A stretch of 64,000 nucleotides of DNA, taken from the NCBI GenBank assembly GCA_963669435.1, contig OY770025.1, positions 620,001 to 684,000 of the forward strand. The letters run 5' to 3'. How positions within the stretch are numbered: the stretch's first letter is position 1; every line of letters starts with the position of its first letter. The translations under genes were made by a program, and so were the position numbers. A model generated the notes under the pieces. It had not been told where the DNA came from and did no database searches. It saw only the letters and a list, made by a program, of their open reading frames with translations. Source of the DNA: CALJFL01 sp963669435 (lineage in GTDB: Bacteria > Pseudomonadota > Gammaproteobacteria > Pseudomonadales > Halieaceae). Positions 8,647-16,683 of the stretch are shown one piece after another.

Positions 8647-9201
8647 ATGACAGCTACGCACCAGCAAAATACAGACGCCACCGCCCGAGCACCTGGCGCT
8701 GCGGGCACGGTACAAGTTCTCGCCCTGGACGTGGACGGGGTGCTGACAGATGGCTCGATTTACTATGGCAACAATGGTGAAGAACTAAAGGCGTTCAACA
8801 TCAAGGACGGGCTGGGTATCAAGTTGCTTCAGGATGCGGGTATCCAGGTCGCCATTATCACCGGGCGACAGTCCGAGATCGTAGCGCGCCGCGCAGCGGA
8901 ACTCGGTATCTCCCGTGTTATCCAGGGTCGCGAGGACAAGCTCACCGCGCTCAATGAACTTGCTGATCAACTCGGCATCAAACTCAGTGACTGTGCCTAT
9001 ATGGGCGACGACCTGCCAGACCTGGCAGCGATACGTGCTGCGGGTCTGGGGCTGACCGTCGCGGATGCCAGCGCTGCAGTAGCCGCCTCCGCCGACTGGC
9101 AAAGTAGCGCCGCTGGTGGCAGGGGTGCGGTCAGGGAAGCCTGCGAAATGATATTGCACGCCAGGGGCTTGCTGGCGCCGACCGAGGAACGCTTTAGCTA
9201 A
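8647..9201 (+). CDS. kdsC: 3-deoxy-D-manno-octulosonate 8-phosphate phosphatase
   Basis: HAD-superfamily phosphatase releasing Kdo from Kdo-8-phosphate. The 184 residues contain the nucleophile motif DVDGVLTDG (Asp28 and Asp30), the second motif ITGRQS, and MGDDLPDL near residue 119. It has no cap domain, as expected for the tetrameric C0 KdsC class. Its TAA overlaps the ATG of lptC by one base, so lptC is probably translated by coupling. Confidence 0.95.
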   Translation: MTATHQQNTDATARAPGAAGTVQVLALDVDGVLTDGSIYYGNNGEELKAFNIKDGLGIKLLQDAGIQVAIITGRQSEIVARRAAELGISRVIQGREDKLTALNELADQLGIKLSDCAYMGDDLPDLAAIRAAGLGLTVADASAAVAASADWQSSAAGGRGAVREACEMILHARGLLAPTEERFS

Positions 9202-9761
9202 TGCCAAGAGCATCTCTACAACTGTTACTGGCTATTGTGCTCGGACTCGCCGCCAGCTATTTCTGGGAGCCTCTCACCAGGCCCTCACTCGATACTGCCA
9301 ATATCAGTAACCGACAGCAGTTGCCCCAGAACTATCTGGAAACAACCCGCACCTGGAACTACGACGAAGGGGGAGCACTGGTCGAAATCATTGAGGCGCA
9401 GCGCGCCGATCATTTTCCCAAGAAGGATGAAGCACTGCTGCAAGAACCCCGCTATTACTCTCACCACGGCGATGACCGCACCTGGTCGGGGCAGGCAAAA
9501 TCTGGTCGTTACATTTTCAGCCGTGAAACCCTGGTCTTGCTCGAGCGGGTGAAGCTGGTCAACGATCAAAGCGGTGGAATACTGGAGAGCGAGTCCATGA
9601 GCCTGGACATGGACAAAAAAACCGCAGCCACTATCATGCCGGTAACCATTACCCAGGGCCCGCACGTCACGCGCGCCGACGCTTTGCTCGCGGAACTGGA
9701 TTCAGAAAAGATTCAATTGATCAACAATGTGGAGAGCACCTATGTGCCGGACCAGCCCTGA
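9201..9761 (+). CDS. lptC: LPS export protein LptC
   Basis: Bitopic inner-membrane protein that takes lipopolysaccharide from LptBFG and passes it to LptA. The 186 residues begin with one membrane anchor (about 5-20) followed by a periplasmic beta-jellyroll with the characteristic pattern of short beta repeats (DHFPKKDEALLQEPRYY, LESESMSLDMDKKTA). The family is divergent in sequence, so position between kdsC and lptA carries weight. It overlaps kdsC by one base and lptA by 20. Confidence 0.92.
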   Translation: MPRASLQLLLAIVLGLAASYFWEPLTRPSLDTANISNRQQLPQNYLETTRTWNYDEGGALVEIIEAQRADHFPKKDEALLQEPRYYSHHGDDRTWSGQAKSGRYIFSRETLVLLERVKLVNDQSGGILESESMSLDMDKKTAATIMPVTITQGPHVTRADALLAELDSEKIQLINNVESTYVPDQP

Positions 9762-10320
9762 CTCACAGCGATTGGACTGGCGCACGGTACTGACGGCGCT
9801 GAGCATTGCGCTCATAACCGCAGCCCTTAGCAACAGCGCCCAGGCCTTGCCAGAAGACCGGGAGCAACCGATTCGAATCACGGCAGATCACGCGCTGCGC
9901 GACGAGAAACAGGGCTATACCGAGTACACTGGCAACGTGCGGCTGGACCAGGGCAGCCTGCGAATTGAAGCGGACAAAATCACCGTTCACCATGTCACCG
10001 AGGAAGCCGACAGGATTGTCGCGGTGGGCAAACCCGCACACATGCAGCAGATCCCCGAGGTGAACAAGGCAATGATGCACGCGCGGGCCAACACCATTGA
10101 GTACTTCAAGACTGAAGAGCGTGTACACCTTAGCGATAATGCCCAGGTTGAACAGGATGGGTCCATCGTCACCGGTGATACTATCGATTACTACATCGCG
10201 GAACAGCTGGTGAGAGCGGACTCCAACGTGAACCAGACCGACAGCCGGGTCGAGGTGGTGATCCCGGCACAGGTGGTAAACGACCAAGAGGACACCAGTG
10301 GCCCAGCTGAAAGCGAGTAA
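9742..10320 (+). CDS. lptA: LPS transport periplasmic protein LptA
   Basis: Periplasmic bridge protein of the Lpt system. I choose the ATG at 9742 (seven bases after GGAG) over the one at 9727, giving 192 residues with a signal peptide ending near AQA. The mature part shows the LptA repeats: PIRITADHALRDEKQGYTEY, GNVRLDQGSLRIEADKITVH and DTIDYYIAEQLVRAD. The start lies inside lptC and the end overlaps lptB by 23 bases, indicating tight coupling of the export genes. Confidence 0.93.
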   Translation: MCRTSPDSQRLDWRTVLTALSIALITAALSNSAQALPEDREQPIRITADHALRDEKQGYTEYTGNVRLDQGSLRIEADKITVHHVTEEADRIVAVGKPAHMQQIPEVNKAMMHARANTIEYFKTEERVHLSDNAQVEQDGSIVTGDTIDYYIAEQLVRADSNVNQTDSRVEVVIPAQVVNDQEDTSGPAESE

Positions 10321-11023
10321 CCTGGCCAAGGCCTACCGCGGCCGCGAGGTAGTAAAAGACGTATCACTGGAGCTGGAAAGTGGCCAGGTGGTCGGCCTGC
10401 TAGGGCCCAACGGCGCTGGCAAAACGACCTGTTTTTACATGATCGTGGGGATCATCGCCGCGGACCGGGGGCACATCGAAATCAACGGTGAGGATATTAC
10501 CGCACTGCCCATGCACGAGCGCGCGCGCCGGGGCATTGGCTACCTCCCGCAGGAAGCTTCTATTTTCCGCAAGCTCACCGTCGGGGATAATATTTCAGCT
10601 ATTTTGGAAACGCGTCCCGACCTCAACCGCAACCAGCGACACATGCTGCGAGACCAATTGCTGGAAGAGTTCCACGTCAGCCACCTCAGGGACAGTCTCG
10701 GCCAGTCTCTATCGGGTGGTGAGCGACGGCGGATCGAAATTGCCCGGGCATTGGCTACGGAACCCGATTTTATTCTTCTGGACGAGCCATTTGCCGGCGT
10801 TGACCCCATTTCCGTCAACGATATCAAGCAGATTATCAAGCACCTGCAGGACCGAGGCATCGGTGTGCTCATCACAGACCATAATGTGCGCGACACCCTG
10901 GATATCTGCGAGCAAGCATTCATTGTGGGGGAGGGCCATATCATCGCTGCCGGCAATGCCGATGATGTGCTGGCGAGCAGCCGAGTGCGAGAAATCTATC
11001 TTGGCGACCAGTTCAAGTTGTAA
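10298..11023 (+). CDS. lptB: LPS export ABC transporter ATPase LptB
   Basis: ATPase powering LPS extraction by LptFG. The 241 residues carry Walker A GPNGAGKTT (36-44), a Q-loop (YLPQEASIF), the signature LSGGERRR, Walker B ILLDEPFAGVDP and the H-loop DHNVRDTL. The GTG start at 10298 follows a GAGG Shine-Dalgarno by seven bases. lptFG are not in this window, as expected because they lie elsewhere in gammaproteobacteria. Confidence 0.97.
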   Translation: MAQLKASNLAKAYRGREVVKDVSLELESGQVVGLLGPNGAGKTTCFYMIVGIIAADRGHIEINGEDITALPMHERARRGIGYLPQEASIFRKLTVGDNISAILETRPDLNRNQRHMLRDQLLEEFHVSHLRDSLGQSLSGGERRRIEIARALATEPDFILLDEPFAGVDPISVNDIKQIIKHLQDRGIGVLITDHNVRDTLDICEQAFIVGEGHIIAAGNADDVLASSRVREIYLGDQFKL

Positions 11024-11113
11024 GCCACGTAATCCAAGCGCCGCCACCGGGCTTCAGTCAGTAAGACACAGAGCTCGAGCCCGGCGACTACAGTTATCCT
11101 CACTATTTGCGAC

Positions 11114-11179
11114 AACTTCAGAAGTTAAAGCAATTTTCGCGCCAACTGGTTGCCAGTTGCTACCGGCCGGGTCTAAACT
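11114..11179 (+). promoter_or_regulatory. Candidate rpoN promoter with two palindromes
   Basis: A sigma-70-like promoter fits TTGCCA (11150-11155), an 18-base spacer and TAAACT (11174-11179). Two perfect palindromes lie here: AACTTC-A-GAAGTT (11114-11126) and CAACTGG-TTG-CCAGTTG (11143-11159), the second covering the -35. Their centres are 31 bases apart, about three helical turns. Nothing else is seen in the 198-base gap between lptB and rpoN. Confidence 0.4.
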
Positions 11180-11221
11180 GCGGGAATAGACCAACCCTCC
11201 AGGGATCTCTTTCACACCTCA

Positions 11222-12718
11222 ATGAAGCAATCGCTCCAGCTAAAGCTAGGCCAGCAGCTGACCATGACGCCGCAACTTCAGCAGGCGATCAAGTTGCTGC
11301 AGCTGAGCACACTCGACTTACAGCAGGAAATCCAGGAGGTTCTCGACAACAACCCCATGCTGGAAGTCGCCGAGGAAGAATCAGATGCAGAGCCAGTCTC
11401 CACTGACGCGCCAGAGCCCAAGGACAGCGGAAGCGCCGAGACAGTCTCTGCCCAGGCCTCCCAGGAGAACGAGCTTGATTCGCCAGCTGCGGAAGAGAGC
11501 GAATGGGCCGAGTCCTTGCCCGATGACCTGCCCGTAGACACGCAATGGGAGGATATGATGCCCTCTTCAGCGCCGGTAACGGCGCCAATGGAAGTGTCGG
11601 AGTTCGATGGCGACAATCGCAACAGCAGCGTGGAGAGCTTGCACGACAACCTGTTATGGCAGTTGGGCCTGACCCGCTTGTCGGATGTTGATCGAGTTAT
11701 CGCGCTTGCAATCATTGACGCCACGGGTGACAACGGCCGCCTGCTGACACCCGTCGAGGAGATCCACCAATCCCTAGAGCAAGAGTTGGAGATCGATCTC
11801 GACGAGGTCGTTGCCGTACTGCATCGCTTACAACAATTTGAGCCCACCGGGGTATGCGCAAGGGACCTGCAGGAATGCCTGCTAATACAGTTGCGCCAAC
11901 TCCCCGCCGAGACTCCCTGGCTGGAACAAGCGAGAACCCTGGTAAGCCGACATATCAATCAGCTGGGCAGTGGCGACTACGCGCAGATACTGCGTCGCAC
12001 CAAGCTTAACGAAGAACAACTGCGAGAGGTGCTGGCGCTGGTGCAATCGCTAGACCCCTATCCCGGCGAATCCCTGGGCCAGGACAGCACCGAGTACATC
12101 GTTCCTGATATCTTTGTCAGCAAGCGCAACGGTCGCTGGCTGGTGGAACTTAATCCGGACGTCGCCCCCAAATTACGCATCAACAATGAATACGCCGGCC
12201 TGATCAAGCGAGCTGACAATGGCAGCGACAACACGTTCTTGCGGGACAACCTGCAAGAGGCGCGCTGGTTCCTGAAAAGCCTGCAGTCGCGCAATGAAAC
12301 CATGATGAAGGTAGCCTCAAAGATAGTCGAAAAACAGCGCAATTTTCTCGAGTACGGCGAAGAGGCTATGAAACCAATGGTCCTGCACGACATTGCCGAG
12401 GAAGTGGAGATGCACGAATCCACAATCTCCCGCGTAACCACCCGCAAGTACATGCATACGCCGCGCGGCATTTTTGAATTGAAGTATTTCTTTTCAAGCC
12501 ACGTCGGTACCACTGCGGGAGGTGAATGCTCGTCCACCGCGATACGCGCACTTATCAAGAAACTGGTGTCGGCTGAAAATCCCCGCAAGCCGCTAAGCGA
12601 CAATAAAATTGCGCAGCTGCTCGAGGAACAGGGAATTCAGGTTGCACGGCGCACGGTGGCGAAATACCGGGACACGCTCTTCATTCCACCGTCAAACGAG
12701 CGCAAGAGATTGGTCTAG
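11222..12718 (+). CDS. rpoN: RNA polymerase sigma-54 factor
   Basis: Sigma factor for -24/-12 promoters that need AAA+ activators. The 498 residues show the Gln-rich region I (LGQQLTMTPQLQQAIKLLQL), an acidic region II (about 55-125), the core-binding domain, the helix-turn-helix region and the RpoN box ARRTVAKYRD at 475-484. The ATG at 11222 has only a weak Shine-Dalgarno sequence. It is followed by hpf, ptsN, rapZ and npr, the standard rpoN cluster linking nitrogen-PTS signalling and cell-envelope precursors. Confidence 0.98.
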   Translation: MKQSLQLKLGQQLTMTPQLQQAIKLLQLSTLDLQQEIQEVLDNNPMLEVAEEESDAEPVSTDAPEPKDSGSAETVSAQASQENELDSPAAEESEWAESLPDDLPVDTQWEDMMPSSAPVTAPMEVSEFDGDNRNSSVESLHDNLLWQLGLTRLSDVDRVIALAIIDATGDNGRLLTPVEEIHQSLEQELEIDLDEVVAVLHRLQQFEPTGVCARDLQECLLIQLRQLPAETPWLEQARTLVSRHINQLGSGDYAQILRRTKLNEEQLREVLALVQSLDPYPGESLGQDSTEYIVPDIFVSKRNGRWLVELNPDVAPKLRINNEYAGLIKRADNGSDNTFLRDNLQEARWFLKSLQSRNETMMKVASKIVEKQRNFLEYGEEAMKPMVLHDIAEEVEMHESTISRVTTRKYMHTPRGIFELKYFFSSHVGTTAGGECSSTAIRALIKKLVSAENPRKPLSDNKIAQLLEEQGIQVARRTVAKYRDTLFIPPSNERKRLV

Positions 12719-12788
12719 ACTAATAGGTGCATGTATACGGGGCTGCTGCCTGTGCAGGGCCTCTTTGCAATAACAGAAGGAGTTAACT

Positions 12789-13076
12789 ATGCAATTAAAT
12801 GTCAGCGGTCACCATGTTGAAGTTACAGACCCACTGCGGGACTATGTCGAGAGCAAATTCGAACGCCTGCAACGACATTTCGATCAAATCACCAATACAG
12901 AAGTTACCCTCATCGTAGAAAAACTGGTGCAAAAGGCCGAGGCCACGGTACACATTTCAGGTGCCGATATTTTCGCGGCCGCCGAGTCCGAGGATATGTA
13001 CGCGGCCATCGATGCACTGGCCGACAAACTCGATCGACAACTCATCAAACACAAAGAAAAATCCAGAGGTCACTGA
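12789..13076 (+). CDS. hpf: Ribosome hibernation promoting factor, short form
   Basis: Binds the 30S decoding region in stationary phase; the short form works with RMF to make 100S dimers (family knowledge). The 95 residues match short HPF (MQLNVSGHHVEVTDPLRDYV, then KAEATVHISGADIFAAAES) and lack the long-form C-terminal dimerisation domain. The start follows a strong AAGGAG. It lies 70 bases after rpoN and 9 bases before ptsN. Confidence 0.96.
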   Translation: MQLNVSGHHVEVTDPLRDYVESKFERLQRHFDQITNTEVTLIVEKLVQKAEATVHISGADIFAAAESEDMYAAIDALADKLDRQLIKHKEKSRGH

Positions 13077-13085
13077 TAATCATTC

Positions 13086-13544
13086 ATGCAAGTTCTATCT
13101 CAGTTGCTGACCCCGGGCAGGACGCTCTGCCGCGTCCCGGTGGTCAGCAGAAAACGCCTCTTTGAAACCATCGCCGGAGCTATCAGCCAGGATCAACTAT
13201 CCCTCCCCACCAGTGACGTGCTCTCCCAGCTGATTGCGCGCGAGGAGTTGGGCAGCACTGGCCTGGGCCAGGGAATTGCCATACCTCACTGCCGGATTGA
13301 GAATTGCTCTCACCCGCTGGGTACATTGCTCACCCTCTCCGAACCGGTAGACTTCAATGCGCCAGACGACCGACCTGTAGACCTGGTGTTTGCCTTACTG
13401 GTGCCCAATGAGGCCCACCAACAGCACCTGGACATTCTGGCGAGCGTCGCGCGCCTGTTCAGCCAGGCAGCATTTTGCGAGCAGCTGCGCAGCGCCGAGG
13501 ACGCCCAGACTCTCCACTCTATCGCAACCGGGTGGTCGGAGTAG
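13086..13544 (+). CDS. ptsN: Nitrogen-regulatory PTS EIIA protein
   Basis: EIIA-Ntr accepts phosphate from NPr and regulates potassium transport and other targets. The 152 residues contain the phosphorylated histidine His68 in GQGIAIPHCR and the FALLVPN strand of the PTS EIIA type-2 fold. The operon also supplies NPr (14420-14689); the third partner PtsP is not in the window. The Shine-Dalgarno sequence is poorly placed, suggesting coupling to hpf. Confidence 0.95.
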   Translation: MQVLSQLLTPGRTLCRVPVVSRKRLFETIAGAISQDQLSLPTSDVLSQLIAREELGSTGLGQGIAIPHCRIENCSHPLGTLLTLSEPVDFNAPDDRPVDLVFALLVPNEAHQQHLDILASVARLFSQAAFCEQLRSAEDAQTLHSIATGWSE

Positions 13545-13555
13545 GCACTGCGGTT

Positions 13556-14413
13556 ATGCAACTCGTTATTATCAGCGGACGGTCCGGCTCGGGTAAAAGC
13601 ACCGCGCTGCACCAATTGGAAGACGAGGGCTATTACTGCATCGATAATCTGCCTGTTTCCCTGCTCCCTGCGTTAATGGACGAGACAGGACGCCGGGAGT
13701 TCGAGCACTTCAAAGGCACCGCCGTGTGCATAGATGCCCGCAACGCCTGGGAAGACCTGAACAATTTCAGCGTCATACTTGAATCACTGGCTGACACCAT
13801 TGACACGCGCGTGCTGTTCCTGGACGCGGCAGACATGGTGTTGATCAAGCGCTTTAGCGAAACGCGCAGGCGCCACCCGCTCAGCAGCGACGATGTACCG
13901 CTGGCCGAGGCTATCGACCAGGAGCGACGCTTACTGGAGCCGATCGCCACCGCCGCTTCACTGGTGCTGGACACCAGCCAACTCAATATTTATGAATTGC
14001 GGGACGCCATCAAGCAACGCCTGGTAGGCGATATCAGCGGCACGATGTCGATCCTGATCCAGTCCTTTGGATTCAAGCGTGGCTTACCTGCCGATGCAGA
14101 CCTGGTATTCGACGTGCGCATGCTACCCAACCCCCACTGGGTGAAGGCGCTACGACTGAAGACAGGACTCGATAGTGAGGTCGCCGAGTTTCTCGAGGCA
14201 CAGTCCGTGACAGAGCTGCTATTTCAGGATATCTGCAGCTACCTGGATACCTGGTTGCCACACTACAGTGATGGCAAGCGCACTTACATGACCATCGCGC
14301 TGGGTTGTACCGGCGGCCAACATAGGTCAGTATATTTGGCTGATCGCCTGTTCAGACACTACCAGACGCACTACGAACACCTGCACCTGAGACACCGGGA
14401 ACTACAACAGTAA
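13556..14413 (+). CDS. rapZ: RNase adapter RapZ
   Basis: Nucleotide-binding protein that in enterics delivers the sRNA GlmZ to RNase E and so tunes glucosamine-6-phosphate synthase. The ATG at 13556 (MQLVIISGRSGSGKST) gives 285 residues; the frame is open further upstream inside ptsN but without homology. Walker A is at residues 8-16, and the C-terminal RNA-binding half has the conserved TIALGCTGGQHRSVY. GlmZ homologues outside enterics are uncertain, so the regulatory role here is inferred. Confidence 0.95.
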   Translation: MQLVIISGRSGSGKSTALHQLEDEGYYCIDNLPVSLLPALMDETGRREFEHFKGTAVCIDARNAWEDLNNFSVILESLADTIDTRVLFLDAADMVLIKRFSETRRRHPLSSDDVPLAEAIDQERRLLEPIATAASLVLDTSQLNIYELRDAIKQRLVGDISGTMSILIQSFGFKRGLPADADLVFDVRMLPNPHWVKALRLKTGLDSEVAEFLEAQSVTELLFQDICSYLDTWLPHYSDGKRTYMTIALGCTGGQHRSVYLADRLFRHYQTHYEHLHLRHRELQQ

Positions 14414-14419
14414 TAAATA

Positions 14420-14689
14420 GTGATTCATAGCAAGGTACTCATCGTCAACAAACTTGGACTGCATGCACGCGCAGCGGCCAAGTTCGTCGGTTGTGCCGCC
14501 GCCCATTCCAGCAGCATCAAGGTGGGTCAGGCTGACCAGTTGGTGGACGGCAAAAGCATTATGTCGGTCATGATGCTGGCCGCTGGCAAGGGGACAGAAC
14601 TGGAGTTGCACATCGAGGGCAACGATGAAGATGTGGCACTCGCCGCACTCACCGAGCTGATCAATAATCGCTTTGGCGAAGAAGAGTAA
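14420..14689 (+). CDS. ptsO: HPr-like phosphocarrier NPr
   Basis: Phosphocarrier of the nitrogen PTS, passing phosphate from PtsP to PtsN. The 89 residues contain the active His15 (KLGLHARAAAKFV) and Ser46 region (GKSIMSVMMLAAGKG). The start is GTG at 14420, six bases after rapZ, with no good Shine-Dalgarno sequence. An acidic tail ends in GEEE. Confidence 0.95.
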   Translation: MIHSKVLIVNKLGLHARAAAKFVGCAAAHSSSIKVGQADQLVDGKSIMSVMMLAAGKGTELELHIEGNDEDVALAALTELINNRFGEEE

Positions 14690-14708
14690 TACTACCCACC
14701 CGCAAGCG

Positions 14709-14737
14709 TTGTTGTAGTCCAGTCTTTACCGGATAAT
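14709..14737 (+). promoter_or_regulatory. Candidate sigma-70 promoter for mgtE
   Basis: TTGTTG (14709-14714), a 17-base spacer and GATAAT (14732-14737) fit a vegetative promoter. Transcription would start near 14744, leaving a leader of about 40 bases, too short for an M-box magnesium riboswitch. Confidence 0.5.
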
Positions 14738-14785
14738 TGAGCCAAGGGGAAGTCGAAGGTCCAGGGGGGTCTTCGCGGTCACACT

Positions 14786-16138
14786 ATGGCGCACGCGACA
14801 GCAAGCTCACAACGACAAATCGATAAGCTGTCGCTGGCGCTGGATAGCGGCACCCTGGTCGACGTTCGCCGCATGCTCAACGGCCTGTCACCGCCGGACG
14901 TGGCTCACCTGCTTGAATCCTCACCACCTAAGTTTCGCCATATTCTGTGGCAGATGCTCGACGTCGACCAGGAAGGCGAGATCCTCAACGAGCTGGGGGA
15001 CGAACTGCAGGCGGAGTTCCTAAAGCAGATGGACGCCGCCGAGGTCGCGCAGATTACCGAGGGCCTCGAAGACGATGATGTTGCAGATATATTGCAACAA
15101 CTCCCGGACCGGGTAACACGCGAAGTCCTCAAGTCCATGGATCAACAGGACCGCACGCGCCTGGAGCAGGTGATGCACTTCCCGGACGATGTCGCCGGCG
15201 GCCTGATGAATACCGACGCCATCACCATACGGGCGCGGCTAACGCTCGACGTGGTGCTACGCTATCTGCGGCGTCACGAAGAAATCCCGGCGATGACCGA
15301 CAACCTGATCGTGGTGAACCGCAACGACCAGTTTATAGGCCTGTTGCCATTGAGGACCTTACTCGTCTCCGACCCGTCTGTATCAGTACGCGAAATGATG
15401 ATTACTGACGTGGACCCCATTCCCGCCTACATGCCGGACGATGAGGTGGCGCGGCTATTCGAACGTAACGACTGGGTATCAGCGCCGGTGGTGAACGAGA
15501 ATGGCAAGTTACTCGGTCGTATCACCATCGACGACGTGGTGGATGTCATCCGCGAAGATGCGGACCACTCTCTCATGTCCATGGCGGGCCTGGATGAGGA
15601 CGAGGATACATTTGCACCAGTCATGAAGGCAGTGCCACGCAGGGCGATCTGGCTGGGCGTTAACCTGGTAACCGCGTTCATCGCCGCCTCCGTGATCAAC
15701 ATGTTCCAGGGCACCATCGAAAAAGTTGTGGCTTTGGCTGTGTTGATGCCAATCGTGGCATCCATGGGCGGCATCGCCGGCACCCAGACGCTGACGCTAC
15801 TGGTGCGCGGGATCGCACTCGGGCAGATAACCAGCACCAACCAACTTTACCTGGTGACCCGGGAGGTGCTGATCGGCACGCTCAACGGGTTTCTATGGGC
15901 CGCGGTGGTCGCGGTCGCTGCGTCCCTGTGGTTTGATGACTGGAGCCTGGGCTTCATTATCGCCGCGGCCATGGTTATCAACTTGATCACCGCGGGCTTG
16001 TCGGGCGCCGTGGTACCGCTGGTGATGCGCCGGATAAATATCGACCCGGCACTGGCGGGTGGCGTGGTGCTGACAACCGTTACTGACGTGGTGGGGTTCA
16101 TTTCATTCCTGGGCCTGGCGACACTGTTTTATGCCTGA
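14786..16138 (+). CDS. mgtE: Magnesium transporter MgtE
   Basis: Mg2+ channel/transporter of 450 residues. The N-terminal MgtE_N helical domain (about 1-125) has repeated DxxxxxxQQLPD-like helices, followed by a CBS pair (about 130-255) and five membrane segments (about 280-450). The pore-associated stretch PIVASMGGIAGTQTLTLLVRG is clear. The gene has its own candidate promoter and a weak ribosome site. It overlaps the DarP gene by 8 bases. Confidence 0.95.
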   Translation: MAHATASSQRQIDKLSLALDSGTLVDVRRMLNGLSPPDVAHLLESSPPKFRHILWQMLDVDQEGEILNELGDELQAEFLKQMDAAEVAQITEGLEDDDVADILQQLPDRVTREVLKSMDQQDRTRLEQVMHFPDDVAGGLMNTDAITIRARLTLDVVLRYLRRHEEIPAMTDNLIVVNRNDQFIGLLPLRTLLVSDPSVSVREMMITDVDPIPAYMPDDEVARLFERNDWVSAPVVNENGKLLGRITIDDVVDVIREDADHSLMSMAGLDEDEDTFAPVMKAVPRRAIWLGVNLVTAFIAASVINMFQGTIEKVVALAVLMPIVASMGGIAGTQTLTLLVRGIALGQITSTNQLYLVTREVLIGTLNGFLWAAVVAVAASLWFDDWSLGFIIAAAMVINLITAGLSGAVVPLVMRRINIDPALAGGVVLTTVTDVVGFISFLGLATLFYA

Positions 16139-16652
16139 CTACGACGATTACTCCCACGAGAATCATGACGAGCCGCCCAGTAAGTCAGCTGTAAAGCGCC
16201 AGATGACCGCCCTGCAGAAATTAGGGGAGTCCCTGCTCAAGCTCAGTGACAAGCAATTGCAGCAAGTCCCACTGGATAACGAAGCGCTGGAACTTGCGCT
16301 GGCGGAGGCAAAGCGCATTCGCTCACACAGTGCACACAAACGCCATCTGCAGTATATCGGCAAGCTGATGCGCGACATGGATCCCGCGCCGATTGAGGCA
16401 GCACTGGCCAAAATTTTCGCACCCCAACAACGCGAGAACGAGGCTTTTCATGCTCTGGAGCAACTGCGTGACCAGTTGTTGAGCGAGGGCGATGCGGCAA
16501 TCCAGTCGGTAGTGGAGCGCTGGCCACAAACTGACCGACAACACCTCAGGCAGCTTCTATTACAGCATCAACGCGAACAGCAAAAGGGTAAACCGCCTGT
16601 GGCCAGCCGCAAACTATTCAAATATCTTCGTGAACTGCAACAGGGTGAATAA
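16131..16652 (+). CDS. darP: Ribosome-associated protein DarP (YjgA, DUF615)
   Basis: DUF615/YjgA protein, a late-stage 50S ribosome assembly factor in Escherichia coli (DarP). The 173 residues show SKSAVKRQMTALQKLGE near the N terminus and RQLLLQHQREQQKGKPPVAS near the C terminus, both typical. The start lies inside the mgtE end. It converges on yhdP with a 31-base gap. In many relatives this gene sits next to tldD or pmbA; neither is present here. Confidence 0.92.
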   Translation: MPDYDDYSHENHDEPPSKSAVKRQMTALQKLGESLLKLSDKQLQQVPLDNEALELALAEAKRIRSHSAHKRHLQYIGKLMRDMDPAPIEAALAKIFAPQQRENEAFHALEQLRDQLLSEGDAAIQSVVERWPQTDRQHLRQLLLQHQREQQKGKPPVASRKLFKYLRELQQGE

Positions 16653-16683
16653 ACCCGCAGCGCCGTCGCCGATTGCCAGATAT

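Noticed and set aside
11278..11958. 226-codon minus-strand frame inside rpoN
   Set aside because: Low-complexity Ser-rich translation fully antisense to conserved sigma-54 sequence.
12719..12788. G/C-rich inverted sequence between rpoN and hpf
   Set aside because: The best pairing (CCTG-TG-CAGG) has an impossible two-base loop and no T run, so it is not a credible terminator.
14690..14785. Possible magnesium riboswitch before mgtE
   Set aside because: The predicted leader is only about 40 bases and has no multi-stem structure of the M-box or mgtA-leader kind.
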